Shown here: piece after piece, positions 45,535 through 54,617 of the stretch
Layout: every line of letters begins with the position of its first letter
How positions within the stretch are numbered: the stretch's first letter is position 1
Assembly: GCF_000426525.1 (NCBI RefSeq)
Contig: NZ_KE384533.1
Location: 598,562 to 662,561, forward strand
Source: Nocardioides alkalitolerans DSM 16699
Lineage (GTDB): Bacteria > Actinomycetota > Actinomycetes > Propionibacteriales > Nocardioidaceae
Length of the DNA: 64,000 nt
Reading direction: 5' to 3'
The notes under the pieces: model-generated
The model's database searches: none
Told to the model about the DNA's origin: nothing
What the model saw: only the letters and a program-made list of their open reading frames with translations
Position numbers and translations under genes: made by a program

Positions 45535-46290
45535 GTGTCGTCAGGTTCCCACGTGAGCCCACCGGGTCGTCCCCACGCCGGGTGGCGCTGGGGCACGCCC
45601 GTCATCCTCGTGCTCAGCGGCGGTCTCTTCGTCGCCAGCGCCCTCAGCAGCGACGGGACGGACCTGCGTCCGGGGCGCTACACCGACCTCGCCTCGCTCG
45701 TGCGCGCCGAGAGCGTGCAGGCCGAGGAGCTCACCGCCCGCGTCACCGAGCTCAACGACGAGGTGGCCGCTCTGTCGGGCGGTCTGGGCGACGCGGAGGT
45801 CGACGGCGTGCAGGCGGAGGTGGACGTGCTGCGCGACCCGGCTGGCCTCACCGAGGTGAGCGGCGAGGCCCTCACCATCACCCTGAGCGACTCGCCCGAC
45901 GACGTCCGGCAGTCCTCGACCCGCAACCCGAACCTGTACGTCGTGCACCAGCAGGACATCCAGGCGGTCGTCAACGCCATGTGGTCCGGCGGCGCCGAGG
46001 CCGTGATGATCCAGGGACAGCGGATCGTCTCCACGACCGGGATCAAGTGCGAGGGCAACGCGATCCTGCTGCAGGGCATCCCGTACCCCCAGCCCTACGA
46101 GATCACCGCCGTCGGCGACGTCGACGAGCTGCGCGACGCGATCGACGCCGACGGTGACGTCAGCGTCTACCGGCGCCAGGCCGGCGACCCCGAGATCGCC
46201 ATCGGTTGGGCGATCGACGAGGAGGACGACGTGGTCGCCCCGGCGTACCGCGGCCTCCTCGACCTCGACTACGCCACGCCGATCGCCTGA
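45535..46290 (+). CDS. DUF881 family protein
   Basis: 251 residues from the GTG at 45535, probably leaderless (TAGCGT at 45522-45527, 7 nt upstream). An N-terminal signal-anchor (WGTPVILVLSGGLFVASALS) precedes a coiled region (SVQAEELTARVTELNDEVAA). The DUF881 domain follows, with LTITLSDSP, VVHQQDIQAVVNAMWSGGAE and AVMIQGQRIVSTTGIKCEGN. Located outside the membrane next to crgA, as in mycobacteria; proposed roles in division are not proven. It converges on pknB with a 30-bp gap. Confidence 0.88.
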   Translation: MSSGSHVSPPGRPHAGWRWGTPVILVLSGGLFVASALSSDGTDLRPGRYTDLASLVRAESVQAEELTARVTELNDEVAALSGGLGDAEVDGVQAEVDVLRDPAGLTEVSGEALTITLSDSPDDVRQSSTRNPNLYVVHQQDIQAVVNAMWSGGAEAVMIQGQRIVSTTGIKCEGNAILLQGIPYPQPYEITAVGDVDELRDAIDADGDVSVYRRQAGDPEIAIGWAIDEEDDVVAPAYRGLLDLDYATPIA

Positions 46291-46320
46291 GGCGTCAGCC
46301 CCGGTCGATCGCCCGAGGCG

Positions 46321-48096
46321 TCAGCCCCCCGGCAGCACCGGGATGCCCGGGTCGGCGGGCGGCTCCGTGGCGGGCGGCTCCGTGGCCGGCGGCTCGGTGG
46401 TGGCCGGGGGAGTCGTCGGCGCGACGTAGGTGTTGATCTCGATCAGCACGGTCGACCCCTGCGGCTGGCGCGACCCGGCGGCCGGGAACTGGTTGAGCAC
46501 CAGCCCGGAGCCCTCGTCCGGGTTCTCGGCCGTGCGCAGCTCGACCACGAAACCGGCCCCGCGGATCGCCTCCGACGCCGCGGCCTGCGAGAGGCCGATC
46601 AGCTCGGGCACGGCCTTCGGGCCGCGCGAGACCCGGATGGTCACCGACGTGCCCACCTCCACCGGGATGCCGGCCCGCGGGTTGGTCTCCGTGACGGTGC
46701 CCGCGGTCTCGTCGCTGTCGACCTCCTCGGTCTCGACGACGAGGCCCAGGGCCTCGAGGTTCGCCGTCGCCTCCTCGAAGTTGTCGCGCAGCACGTTCGG
46801 CACGACCACCTCCGGGCGACCGGTCGAGATCGTGAGCGTCACCGTGCTGCCGGGGTCGATGAAGGTGTCGCCGGGCGGGTCCTGCGCGATCACGCTGCCG
46901 GCCGGCACCTCCTCGGACGCCTCCTGCTCGACACGGTCGTTCACCACCAGCCCGCGCTCGGCGATCGCCGTGCGCGCGGCGTCCTCGGTCTCGCCGACGA
47001 CGTCGGGCACGCGCACGTCGGAGGGCGGGTCCTCGAACATCTGCGGCAGGAAGATCACGGAGACGGCGACCAGCGCGGCCAGGAGCAGCGCGATCGCGAT
47101 GATCCACGGCGCGCGCCGCGGGCCGCGCTCCTCGGGCCCGGCCTTCGGCGGCGTGCGCGTCGGGGGAGCGACGGCCGTGACCGGCGCGGGCGTCGCGACC
47201 GCGGTCGGCTCCGGCGCGGCCTCGACGACCGGCGCCTGCACCGGCCGACCGGCGAGGTAGCGCTCGATGTCGCTGCGCATCGCCGCGGAGGACTGGTAGC
47301 GGTCCTCGACGCGCTTGGCGAGCGACTGCATGACGATCTGGTCGATCTCGGGCGGGAGGCTCGGGTCGATCTCCGACGGCGGGGCCGCCTGCTCGCGCAC
47401 GTGCTGGTAGGCCACGGCCACGGGGCTGTCGCCCACGAACGGCGGGCGCCCGGTGAGGAGCTCGTAGAGCAGGCAGCCGGTGGAGTAGACGTCGGAGCGG
47501 GAGTCGACGGTCTCGCCGCGCGCCTGCTCGGGGGAGAGGTACTGGGCCGTGCCGACCACGGCCGCGGTCTGCGTCATCGTCGAGGAGGCCTCGGAGACGG
47601 CGCGCGCGATGCCGAAGTCCATCACCTTGATGTCGCCGCCGGGCGTCAGCATGACGTTCCCCGGCTTGATGTCGCGGTGGATGATGCCGGCGCGGTGGCT
47701 GTAGTCGAGCGCGGAGAGCACGCCGCTCGTGATCTCGAGCGCGCGCTCGGGCAGGATCTTGCGGCCCTCGCGCAGCACGTCGCGCAGGGTCCGGCCCGCG
47801 ACGTACTCCATGACGATGTAGGGCTGGGCGATGCCCTCGGGCGCCATCTCCTCGCCGGTGTCGTAGACGGCGACGATCGCGGGGTGGTTGAGGGACGCGG
47901 ACGACTGCGCCTCGCGGCGGAACCGGGCCTGGAAGGTGGGGTCGCTGGCGAGGTCGGTGCGCAGCCGCTTGACCGCGACGACGCGCCCCAGGCGCGTGTC
48001 CATGCCCTTGCGGACCTCGGCCATGCCCCCACGCCCCAGCAGCTCGGCCAGCTCGTACCGGCCGCCCACCAGGGTCGTCTTCTCCGCGTCCGTCAT
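46321..48096 (-). CDS. pknB: PASTA-domain serine/threonine protein kinase PknB
   Basis: 591 residues. The kinase domain (about 14-275) has GRGGMAEV, AVKRL, the catalytic loop IIHRDIKPGNVML and VMDFGIARA. A membrane helix APWIIAIALLLAALVAVSVI is near residue 340. Three PASTA domains outside the membrane (PDVVGETEDAARTAIAERGL, PNVLRDNFEEATANLEALGL, PELIGLSQAAASEAIRGAGF) bind muropeptides or lipid II in relatives. The tail repeats TEPPA. It is the last gene of the leftward envelope-signalling cluster. Confidence 0.95.
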   Translation of the reverse strand: MTDAEKTTLVGGRYELAELLGRGGMAEVRKGMDTRLGRVVAVKRLRTDLASDPTFQARFRREAQSSASLNHPAIVAVYDTGEEMAPEGIAQPYIVMEYVAGRTLRDVLREGRKILPERALEITSGVLSALDYSHRAGIIHRDIKPGNVMLTPGGDIKVMDFGIARAVSEASSTMTQTAAVVGTAQYLSPEQARGETVDSRSDVYSTGCLLYELLTGRPPFVGDSPVAVAYQHVREQAAPPSEIDPSLPPEIDQIVMQSLAKRVEDRYQSSAAMRSDIERYLAGRPVQAPVVEAAPEPTAVATPAPVTAVAPPTRTPPKAGPEERGPRRAPWIIAIALLLAALVAVSVIFLPQMFEDPPSDVRVPDVVGETEDAARTAIAERGLVVNDRVEQEASEEVPAGSVIAQDPPGDTFIDPGSTVTLTISTGRPEVVVPNVLRDNFEEATANLEALGLVVETEEVDSDETAGTVTETNPRAGIPVEVGTSVTIRVSRGPKAVPELIGLSQAAASEAIRGAGFVVELRTAENPDEGSGLVLNQFPAAGSRQPQGSTVLIEINTYVAPTTPPATTEPPATEPPATEPPADPGIPVLPGG

Positions 48097-48142
48097 CCCT
48101 CTCCCTCCGCGCCCGAGACCACCGAGCGGTTCACCAGCGCCG

Positions 48143-49717
48143 TCACGGCGCCTGCGTCTGCGTGGGCGAGCCGCCGGGGCCGCCCGGCGTACCGTTCCCG
48201 TTCCCGTTCCCGTTGCCGGGGTTCTCGGTGGGCTCCTCCGTCGGCTCCGGCTCCTCCTCGGGCGCCGGGCCCGCGTAGGTCACCGTCACCGAGTCGCCCT
48301 CGACCAGGTCGCTCGTCGGCGACACCGACGTCACGCGGCCCTCGGTCTCGGAGCCGTCGTTGGTCTCCTCGACGAGGTCCGGCGCGAGCCCGAGCTGGCG
48401 CAGCTGTGACTCGACCGCGTCGATCGGCTGCCCGACGTAGTCGCCCTCCTGGATCGAGAACGTCTCCGGCGGGGGCGGCTCCGAGGTCTCCTCGGTGGTC
48501 GGCTCCTCCGAGGGCGGCTCGGACGTCTCGGCCGGCGTCGTCTCCTCGGTCGTCGGCGCCGAGGTGGCGCTGGTGGTCGGCGTGTCGGCCGGGTCCTGCT
48601 CCTCGTCGCCGTTCATGGCCACGAACAGCCAGATGAGCGCGGCCACGAGCAGCAGCGCCAGCACGCCGGCGATCCACGGGAGCGGGCTCTTGCGGGCGGG
48701 CTCGCGCTCGTCGGGCTCGTCGTCGGGCACCGGCACGGGCACGACGGGCGGCGGCGCCACCGGCGTGGGGCGCCCGACGCTCGTCATCACCTGGGTGCCG
48801 GCGTCGTCGGCCGGCGTCGCGGCGGCCGCGACGGGGGCGGCGCCGACGCGGGACGGGTCCCGCAGGGCGCGCGCGAAGGCCGTGCCGTCGGAGAACCGCT
48901 CCTCCGGCTTCTTGGCCAGGGCACGTCGTACGACGGCCGCCAGCGCCGGCGGGACGGTGCCGGGCAGGTCGGGCACGGGGTCGCGCAGGTGGGCAAGCGC
49001 GGTGGCGACGGCGGTCTCGGCGACGAACGGTCGCCGGCCGGCGAGGCACTCGAAGGCCACGACGCCCAGCGAGTAGACGTCGGACTCCGGGCCGGCGGCC
49101 AGGCCCTGGGCCTGCTCGGGCGAGATGTACTGCGGCGTGCCCATGACCATGCCGGTCTGGGTGAGCGCGACGCCGTCGGCCGCCCGGGCGATGCCGAAGT
49201 CGGTGATCTTGAGCGTGCGCTCGCGGGTGACGAGCAGGTTGGCCGGCTTCACGTCGCGGTGCACGATGCCCGCGCGGTGGGCAGCGCCGATCGCCTCGGC
49301 GGCCTGCGTCATCAGGTCGACGGCCACGGCGGGCTCCATCGGCTGGTCGGGGCGCAGGAGGGCCGAGAGCGGCTGGCCCTCCACGAGCTCCATCACCAGG
49401 TAGGGCCGCGGCGACGCCGATCCGTCGACCGGGGAGGCCTGGCCGAAGTCGAAGATGCCCGCCACGTTCGGGTGGTGCAGCGCCGCGGCGTTGCGCGCCT
49501 CGGTCTCGAAGCGGCCGCGGAAGGTCGGGTCGTCGGCGTACTCGGCCTTGAGGACCTTCACCGCGACCGTGCGGCCCAGCGTCATGTCGCTCGAGCGCCA
49601 CACCTCGCCCATGCCGCCGGTGGCGATGCGGGAGTCGAGCCGGTAGCGCCGCGCGTCGTCGGCGAACCTCTCGGGCGTCTCCATCGGGCCGGTGGGCTGG
49701 TCGGTCGGGTCAGTCAT
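48143..49717 (-). CDS. pknA: Serine/threonine protein kinase with one PASTA domain (PknA position)
   Basis: 524 residues. Kinase motifs: ATGGMGEVWRSSD, AVKVLKAE, IVHRDVKPANLLV and ITDFGIARA. A membrane helix LPWIAGVLALLLVAALIWLF is near residue 355. A Thr/Glu/Pro-rich stalk leads to one PASTA-like unit (YVGQPIDAVESQLRQLGLAP) and a Gly/Asn-rich tail encoded by repeated TTCCCG-type DNA. Mycobacterial PknA lacks PASTA, so this is PknA by position, not by architecture. The ATG overlaps the pbpA stop by 8 bp. Confidence 0.9.
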   Translation of the reverse strand: MTDPTDQPTGPMETPERFADDARRYRLDSRIATGGMGEVWRSSDMTLGRTVAVKVLKAEYADDPTFRGRFETEARNAAALHHPNVAGIFDFGQASPVDGSASPRPYLVMELVEGQPLSALLRPDQPMEPAVAVDLMTQAAEAIGAAHRAGIVHRDVKPANLLVTRERTLKITDFGIARAADGVALTQTGMVMGTPQYISPEQAQGLAAGPESDVYSLGVVAFECLAGRRPFVAETAVATALAHLRDPVPDLPGTVPPALAAVVRRALAKKPEERFSDGTAFARALRDPSRVGAAPVAAAATPADDAGTQVMTSVGRPTPVAPPPVVPVPVPDDEPDEREPARKSPLPWIAGVLALLLVAALIWLFVAMNGDEEQDPADTPTTSATSAPTTEETTPAETSEPPSEEPTTEETSEPPPPETFSIQEGDYVGQPIDAVESQLRQLGLAPDLVEETNDGSETEGRVTSVSPTSDLVEGDSVTVTYAGPAPEEEPEPTEEPTENPGNGNGNGNGTPGGPGGSPTQTQAP

Positions 49718-51185
49718 CGCTCTCCACTCCCAGGGCCTGCTCCATCACTGCGCGCGCCACGGGCCCGCCGAGGCCGCCGCCGGAGATCGTCACGTTCTCG
49801 TCCACGTTCTGCAGCATGACCGCGACGGCGACCTGGCGGCCGTCGCGCTCCCCGAAGGAGACGAACCAGGCGTAGGGGCGGCAGTCGGCGCAGGTCTCCG
49901 CCGTACCCGTCTTGCCGCCCACCGTCACGCCGTCGATCGCGGCCTGGCCGGCGGTGCCGTCGGTGACGGTGCTGACCATCATCTCCTGCAGCACGTCGGC
50001 GGTCCGAGAGCTCACGGCGGGGCCATCGCCCAGCTCCTCGGGCTCGGTCTTCGAGATCACGTCGAAGTCGGGCGACGTGATCTCGTCGACCAGGTAGGGG
50101 CGCATCAGCACGCCGTCGTTCGCGATCGCGGAGACCACCATCGCCATCTGCAGCGGCGTGGCCCGCACGTCCTGCTGGCCGATGCCGGACTTCGCGAGCA
50201 GGTCGTCGGAGGCGTTGTCGGGGTACGACGACGCCTCGACGCCCGGCAGGTCCTCGAGGTTGACCTCGTTGAAGCCGAACGCCTCCGCCTGCTCCGTCAT
50301 CTTGTCCTGGCCGAGCTCGACCGCGAGCTGGAGGTAGGTCGTGTTGCAGGAGTTCTCGAGCGACTGGCGGAACGGGATGTCGCCGGAGCCGCAGTCGCGC
50401 CCGCCGTTGGCGATCGAGGTGCTCGTGCCCGGCAGCTCGTAGGACTGCCCGCCCGGCACCGGCGAGTCGGCCGTCAGGGAGTCGTCGTCCTCGAGCGCGG
50501 CGGCCGCGGTCACCAGCTTGAAGGTCGAGCCCGGCGGCAGCGTCGTGCCGACCGAGCGGTTCTCCAGCGGGCGCGTCGGGTCGGCGCTCAGGGCCTCGAA
50601 GTTCTCCTGCACCTGGCCGCCGTCGCGCAGGGCGAGGTCGTTGGGGTCGAACGTCGGCAGCGACGCCATCGCGAGGATGCGGCCGGTGCTCGGCTCGAGC
50701 GCCACGACCGAGCCCTGCACGTTGTCGCTGACCGCGGCCAGCTCGTCGTACGCGACCTGCTGGACCTCGGGGTCGATGGTGAGGCCCACGTTGCCGCCGG
50801 CCGGCTGGCGGTTGGCGAGGATGTCGAAGAGCTGGTTGACGAAGAGGCTCGGGTCGTCGCCCGAGAGCACGCCGTTCTGCGTGCGCTCCAGCTGGGTGGC
50901 GTTCGAGTAGTAGAACCAGCCCGTCAGGTGGGCGTAGGCCCCGGCGAGCGGGTAGGTGCGCTGGTACTGGTAACGGTCGTCGACCGCCACGCTCTCGGCG
51001 ATCGGCGTGCGGCCCACGAGGATCGCGCCGCGCTCGGCCGAGAACCGGGCGTCGAGGGCCCGGCCGTTGCCGGGGCGGTCGTTGAGGCCGCCGGCCCGGA
51101 GGTACTGCAGGGACGTCGCGTTCGCCATGAGGGCGAGGAACAGCAGCATGCAGAACACGCCGACGGTGCGGATGGGCTTGTTCAC
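49710..51185 (-). CDS. pbpA: Penicillin-binding protein PbpA (class B transpeptidase)
   Basis: 491 residues from the GTG at 51185. It cross-links peptidoglycan outside the membrane. A short cytoplasmic start and membrane anchor (IRTVGVFCMLLFLALMANAT) precede a dimerisation region and the transpeptidase. Active-site motifs are PPGSTFKLVTA (SxxK), ENSCNTTYL (SxN) and GGKTGTAET (KTG). It overlaps ftsW/rodA by 4 bp and the kinase gene by 8 bp. Relatives are phosphorylated by PknB. Confidence 0.95.
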   Translation of the reverse strand: MNKPIRTVGVFCMLLFLALMANATSLQYLRAGGLNDRPGNGRALDARFSAERGAILVGRTPIAESVAVDDRYQYQRTYPLAGAYAHLTGWFYYSNATQLERTQNGVLSGDDPSLFVNQLFDILANRQPAGGNVGLTIDPEVQQVAYDELAAVSDNVQGSVVALEPSTGRILAMASLPTFDPNDLALRDGGQVQENFEALSADPTRPLENRSVGTTLPPGSTFKLVTAAAALEDDDSLTADSPVPGGQSYELPGTSTSIANGGRDCGSGDIPFRQSLENSCNTTYLQLAVELGQDKMTEQAEAFGFNEVNLEDLPGVEASSYPDNASDDLLAKSGIGQQDVRATPLQMAMVVSAIANDGVLMRPYLVDEITSPDFDVISKTEPEELGDGPAVSSRTADVLQEMMVSTVTDGTAGQAAIDGVTVGGKTGTAETCADCRPYAWFVSFGERDGRQVAVAVMLQNVDENVTISGGGLGGPVARAVMEQALGVESDD

Positions 51186-52600
51186 GGCTTCACCACCTTC
51201 ACGACCTGGGTCGCCTCGTCGGCGCCCCCGGGCTCGGGTGCGGCGCCGGCGTCGTGCGCGCTCGGGAGCGGACGACGGGCCTGGTCGGAGATGCGGAGCA
51301 GCAGCGCGATGATCACCCAGTTGGCGATGAGGGACGACCCGCCGTACGAGAGGAACGGCGTGGTCAGACCGGTGAGCGGGATGAGGGTGGTGACGCCGCC
51401 GACGACGACGAAGACCTGGAGCGCGACGATGCTCGCCAGCCCCGTGGCCATGAGCTTGCCGAAGCCGTCGCGGCACACGAGGGAGGCGCGGAGGCCGCGC
51501 TCGACGATGACGCCGTACATCAGGATCACGGCCATGACGCCCGTGAGGCCCAGCTCCTCGCCGATGGCGCCGATGATGAAGTCGGACTCGGCGTAGGGGA
51601 TGCGCTCGGGGCTGCCGCCGCCGAAGCCGCGGCCCAGGAGACCGCCCCACGCCATGCCGTACATCGACTCGACGAGCTGGTAGCTGCCGGGCGTGCGGTC
51701 GACGTAGTCGAACGGGCTCAGCCAGATGTCGAAGCGGTTGCGCACGTGGGAGAAGGCCTGGTAGCCGAGGAACGCACCCGCCGCGAAGAGGGTGCCGCCC
51801 ACGATCAGCCAGCCCGGGCGCTCGGTCGCGACGTACAGCAGCACCAGGAAGACGCCGAAGAACATCAGCGACGAGCCCAGGTCGCGCTGGAAGACGAGGA
51901 TGCCGAGGCTGATCATCCACATGCCGAGGATCGGGCCGAGGTCGCGGCCGCGCGGGAAGTCGATGAACAACAGGCGCTTGCCGGCCAGCGCCAGTGCGTC
52001 GCGGTGCAGCACCAGGTAGCCGGAGAAGGTGACGACGAGCAGCACCTTCGCGACCTCGCCGGGCTGGAAGCTGAAGCCGGCGACGTTGATCCAGATGCGG
52101 GCGCCGTTGACGGTGCGCCCGACGACGGGCAGCAGCGGCAGGAGCAGCAGGGCGATCGCGACGAGGCCCGACGTGTAGGTGTAGCGCTGCAGCAGGCGGT
52201 GGTCGCGCAGCAGCGCGATCGTCGCGATGAAGAGCACGACGCCGAGCGTCATCCAGATCAGCTGCTGGCGCGCGAACGTGGTGTCGTCGGCGAGGTCGAG
52301 CCGGTGGATGACCGCGAGGCCCAGGCCGTTGAGGGCCGCCACCACCGGCAGCAGCACCGGGTCGGCGTACGGCGCCGTCATGCGGATCGCGATGTGCGCC
52401 GCGATCATCAGCGCCGCCAGCCAGCCCGTGTAGCCGACCATGTCGGCCGGGATCGTGCCCTCGATGCCGAGGCCGACCGCGGCGTACGCGCCCGCGCCCA
52501 CCAGCAGGGCGAGCAGCAGCAGGAACAGCTCGGCGCCCCGCCGGGGGCGGTGCACGAACTGGTCCTGGGCCTGGGAATCTGGCTGCTGGGTCATGGTCAT
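51182..52600 (-). CDS. rodA: FtsW/RodA/SpoVE family glycan polymerase
   Basis: 472 residues from the ATG at 52600 (an ATG at 52594 is also possible). Multi-pass SEDS protein with about 12 helices. Conserved parts: NGARIWINVAGFSFQPGEVAKV, FQRDLGSSLMFFGVFLVLLY, ESDFIIGAIGEELGLTG and LTTPFLSYGGSSLIANWVII. It polymerises lipid II with a class B PBP, here surely PbpA. The C-terminus is a 40-residue cytoplasmic tail. The start overlaps the pstP stop (ATGA). Mycobacterial synteny favours the name RodA over FtsW. Confidence 0.94.
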   Translation of the reverse strand: MTMTQQPDSQAQDQFVHRPRRGAELFLLLLALLVGAGAYAAVGLGIEGTIPADMVGYTGWLAALMIAAHIAIRMTAPYADPVLLPVVAALNGLGLAVIHRLDLADDTTFARQQLIWMTLGVVLFIATIALLRDHRLLQRYTYTSGLVAIALLLLPLLPVVGRTVNGARIWINVAGFSFQPGEVAKVLLVVTFSGYLVLHRDALALAGKRLLFIDFPRGRDLGPILGMWMISLGILVFQRDLGSSLMFFGVFLVLLYVATERPGWLIVGGTLFAAGAFLGYQAFSHVRNRFDIWLSPFDYVDRTPGSYQLVESMYGMAWGGLLGRGFGGGSPERIPYAESDFIIGAIGEELGLTGVMAVILMYGVIVERGLRASLVCRDGFGKLMATGLASIVALQVFVVVGGVTTLIPLTGLTTPFLSYGGSSLIANWVIIALLLRISDQARRPLPSAHDAGAAPEPGGADEATQVVKVVKP

Positions 52601-54129
52601 GAGCGACCGGCCACCTGGTCGTCGAGGGTGGCAATGATGCGGCGCGCGTCGTCGACGTCGTCGGCGGCGATGCCCTCGCGCACCTTGGCGGCGTCGAAGT
52701 CGGAGAGGTCGTCGACCTGGATCTCGCTGATCTCGATGCGCTCGCTCAGCGAGAAGCCGGGCAGGTCGTAGTCGATGCCGCGGAAGACGACGACCTGGCC
52801 GTCGTCCTCGGCCACGAAGTACTGGCGCTGGCTCCAGGCGTACGCCGTGCCGATCGCGGCCGCGAACAGGCCGAGCACGACGAGGAGCACGAAGAAGCGC
52901 TTGAGCCACACGAAGCGGCGCGGCGGCCGCGGGGCGTAGCGGGCGGCCTCGGGGTCGATGGGGTCGCTGGGGATGGCGAAGCCGATGTTGGCCGGGATGT
53001 CGACCGGCACGGGGTCGATCTCGCCCGTGTCGCCCGAGCGGTGGCCGCGGAAGAAGCCGCCGACGATGCCGGCGCCGCCCGCCGCGCGGCGGGGCAGCTC
53101 GGCCGCCGCGCCCACGAGGAGCGGCTCGCCCTCGGGCACGACCTGGCCCGTCACGTCGGCGACGACGCAGGTCACGTTGTCGGTGCTGCCCGCCTCGAGG
53201 CTCGCGCGCACCAGCTCGACGGCGGCGTAGTCCGGCGTGCCGGTCGAGAGGATGTCGGCGAGGCGGGCGTCGTCGAGCACGCCGCAGGCGCCGTCGCTGC
53301 ACAGGAAGAGGCGGTCGCCGTCGGCGAGCTCGACCGTGAAGAGGTCCGGGTCGGTCTCGTGGACGCCGTCGAGGGCCTTGAGGATGAGGTTGCGGTGCGG
53401 GTGGGTGCGCGCCTCCTCCTCCGTGATGCGGCCCTCGTCGATGAGGCTCTGCACGAAGGTGTGGTCCTTCGTGAGCTGCGTCAGCTCGCCCGAGCGGTAG
53501 AGGTAGGCGCGGCTGTCGCCGACGTGGGCGATGCCGATGCGGGCGCCGTCGAAGAGCAGCACCGTCGCGGTGGTGCTGGTGCCGTTGAGCGCCGGGTCCT
53601 CGTCGACGAGCTCGCCGATGCGGTCGTGCGCGCGCAGCAGGCCGCCGGCGACGTGGCCGAGCAGGTCCTCGCCGGGCCGCTGGTCGAGCCGGCGCAGCTG
53701 GGAGATCGCGGTGCTCGAGGCGACGTCACCGCGGGCGGCGCCCCCGACGCCGTCGCACACGGCCAGGAGCCAGGCCCCGGCGTACCCCGAGTCCTGGTTG
53801 TCCTTGCGCACGCGCCCGACGTCGGAGACGGCGGAGAAGTCGAGGCTGAGGCCCGAGGGCTCGGCCGGCACCGGGGGGACCTCGCCGGTGACCTCGGTCG
53901 GGCTGATCTCGGTGTAGTCGACGCGCTGCGTCGTGGGGTTCGTGTCGTCGTCGAGGCCGCCGCCGGGGGCGTCCGCAGGGGCCGGGGCGTCGTTCTCGAC
54001 CCGTCGGCTCGGGCGCGTGTCGGTGCCCAGCCGCTCCTCCAGGGAGGGGTCGGCCGTCACCGGCACCTCACGGGTGCGGTCGTCGTCGCCGGGCGGGGGG
54101 ATGCCCGGCCCGGTGGGGGAGCTCGTCAC
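52597..54129 (-). CDS. pstP: PP2C-family serine/threonine phosphatase PstP
   Basis: 510 residues from the GTG at 54129, with GAGGAAG upstream. A disordered Pro/Asp-rich N-terminus of about 110 residues is unusual, since mycobacterial PstP starts almost directly with its catalytic domain. The domain has VSDVGRVRKDNQDS, LLAVCDGVGGAARGDVAS, IAHVGDSRAYLYRSGELTQL and GSTDNVTCVVADV, with the metal-binding Asp set. A membrane helix FFVLLVVLGLFAAAIGTAYA and an outer domain end the protein. It reverses PknA/PknB phosphorylation. Confidence 0.95.
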   Translation of the reverse strand: MTSSPTGPGIPPPGDDDRTREVPVTADPSLEERLGTDTRPSRRVENDAPAPADAPGGGLDDDTNPTTQRVDYTEISPTEVTGEVPPVPAEPSGLSLDFSAVSDVGRVRKDNQDSGYAGAWLLAVCDGVGGAARGDVASSTAISQLRRLDQRPGEDLLGHVAGGLLRAHDRIGELVDEDPALNGTSTTATVLLFDGARIGIAHVGDSRAYLYRSGELTQLTKDHTFVQSLIDEGRITEEEARTHPHRNLILKALDGVHETDPDLFTVELADGDRLFLCSDGACGVLDDARLADILSTGTPDYAAVELVRASLEAGSTDNVTCVVADVTGQVVPEGEPLLVGAAAELPRRAAGGAGIVGGFFRGHRSGDTGEIDPVPVDIPANIGFAIPSDPIDPEAARYAPRPPRRFVWLKRFFVLLVVLGLFAAAIGTAYAWSQRQYFVAEDDGQVVVFRGIDYDLPGFSLSERIEISEIQVDDLSDFDAAKVREGIAADDVDDARRIIATLDDQVAGRS

Positions 54130-54137
54130 GACGCTGC

Positions 54138-54617
54138 CTACTTCCTCAGCTCGAGAATCGTCTTGCCGATCCGCACCTGAGCCCCGAGAGTGAGCGTGGT
54201 GGGCTGCGATATCCGCGCCGAGCCGACGTACGTGCCGTTGGTCGACCCGAGGTCCTCCACGAACCACTGGTCGCCCGACTGGGCGATGCGCGCGTGACGG
54301 GTGGAGACGTAGTCGTCGTCGAGCCGGATCGCGGCGTCGTTGCCGCGGCCGATGAGGATGGGGCGCTCGTCGAGCTCCGCCCGCTCACCGGCGTTGGTGC
54401 CCTGGACGACCAGGACGTGGGTGGGCGAGCCCCGGCGGCGCGTCGGCTGCTGCTTCGCCGCCTTGGGCTGCTTGCCCGCCTTGGCCTTGCCCGGGCCCGA
54501 CGCCGGCATCCGCGCCCCGAACATGTCGGAGCGGATCACCGACACGGCGGCGAGCACGAAGATCCACAGGATCGCCAGGTAGGCGAACCGGATGAGGAGC
54601 AGCGTCAGCGCACTCAC
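54138..54617 (-). CDS. fhaB: FHA-domain protein FhaB (FipA)
   Basis: 159 residues. An N-terminal membrane helix (LLIRFAYLAILWIFVLAAVS) and a basic linker precede an FHA phosphothreonine-binding domain: LIGRGNDAAIRLDDDYVSTR, HARI and DLGSTNGTYVGSARI. The GTG start follows the fhaA stop directly. It links kinase signals to cell division and wall synthesis in mycobacteria. Confidence 0.94.
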   Translation of the reverse strand: MSALTLLLIRFAYLAILWIFVLAAVSVIRSDMFGARMPASGPGKAKAGKQPKAAKQQPTRRRGSPTHVLVVQGTNAGERAELDERPILIGRGNDAAIRLDDDYVSTRHARIAQSGDQWFVEDLGSTNGTYVGSARISQPTTLTLGAQVRIGKTILELRK

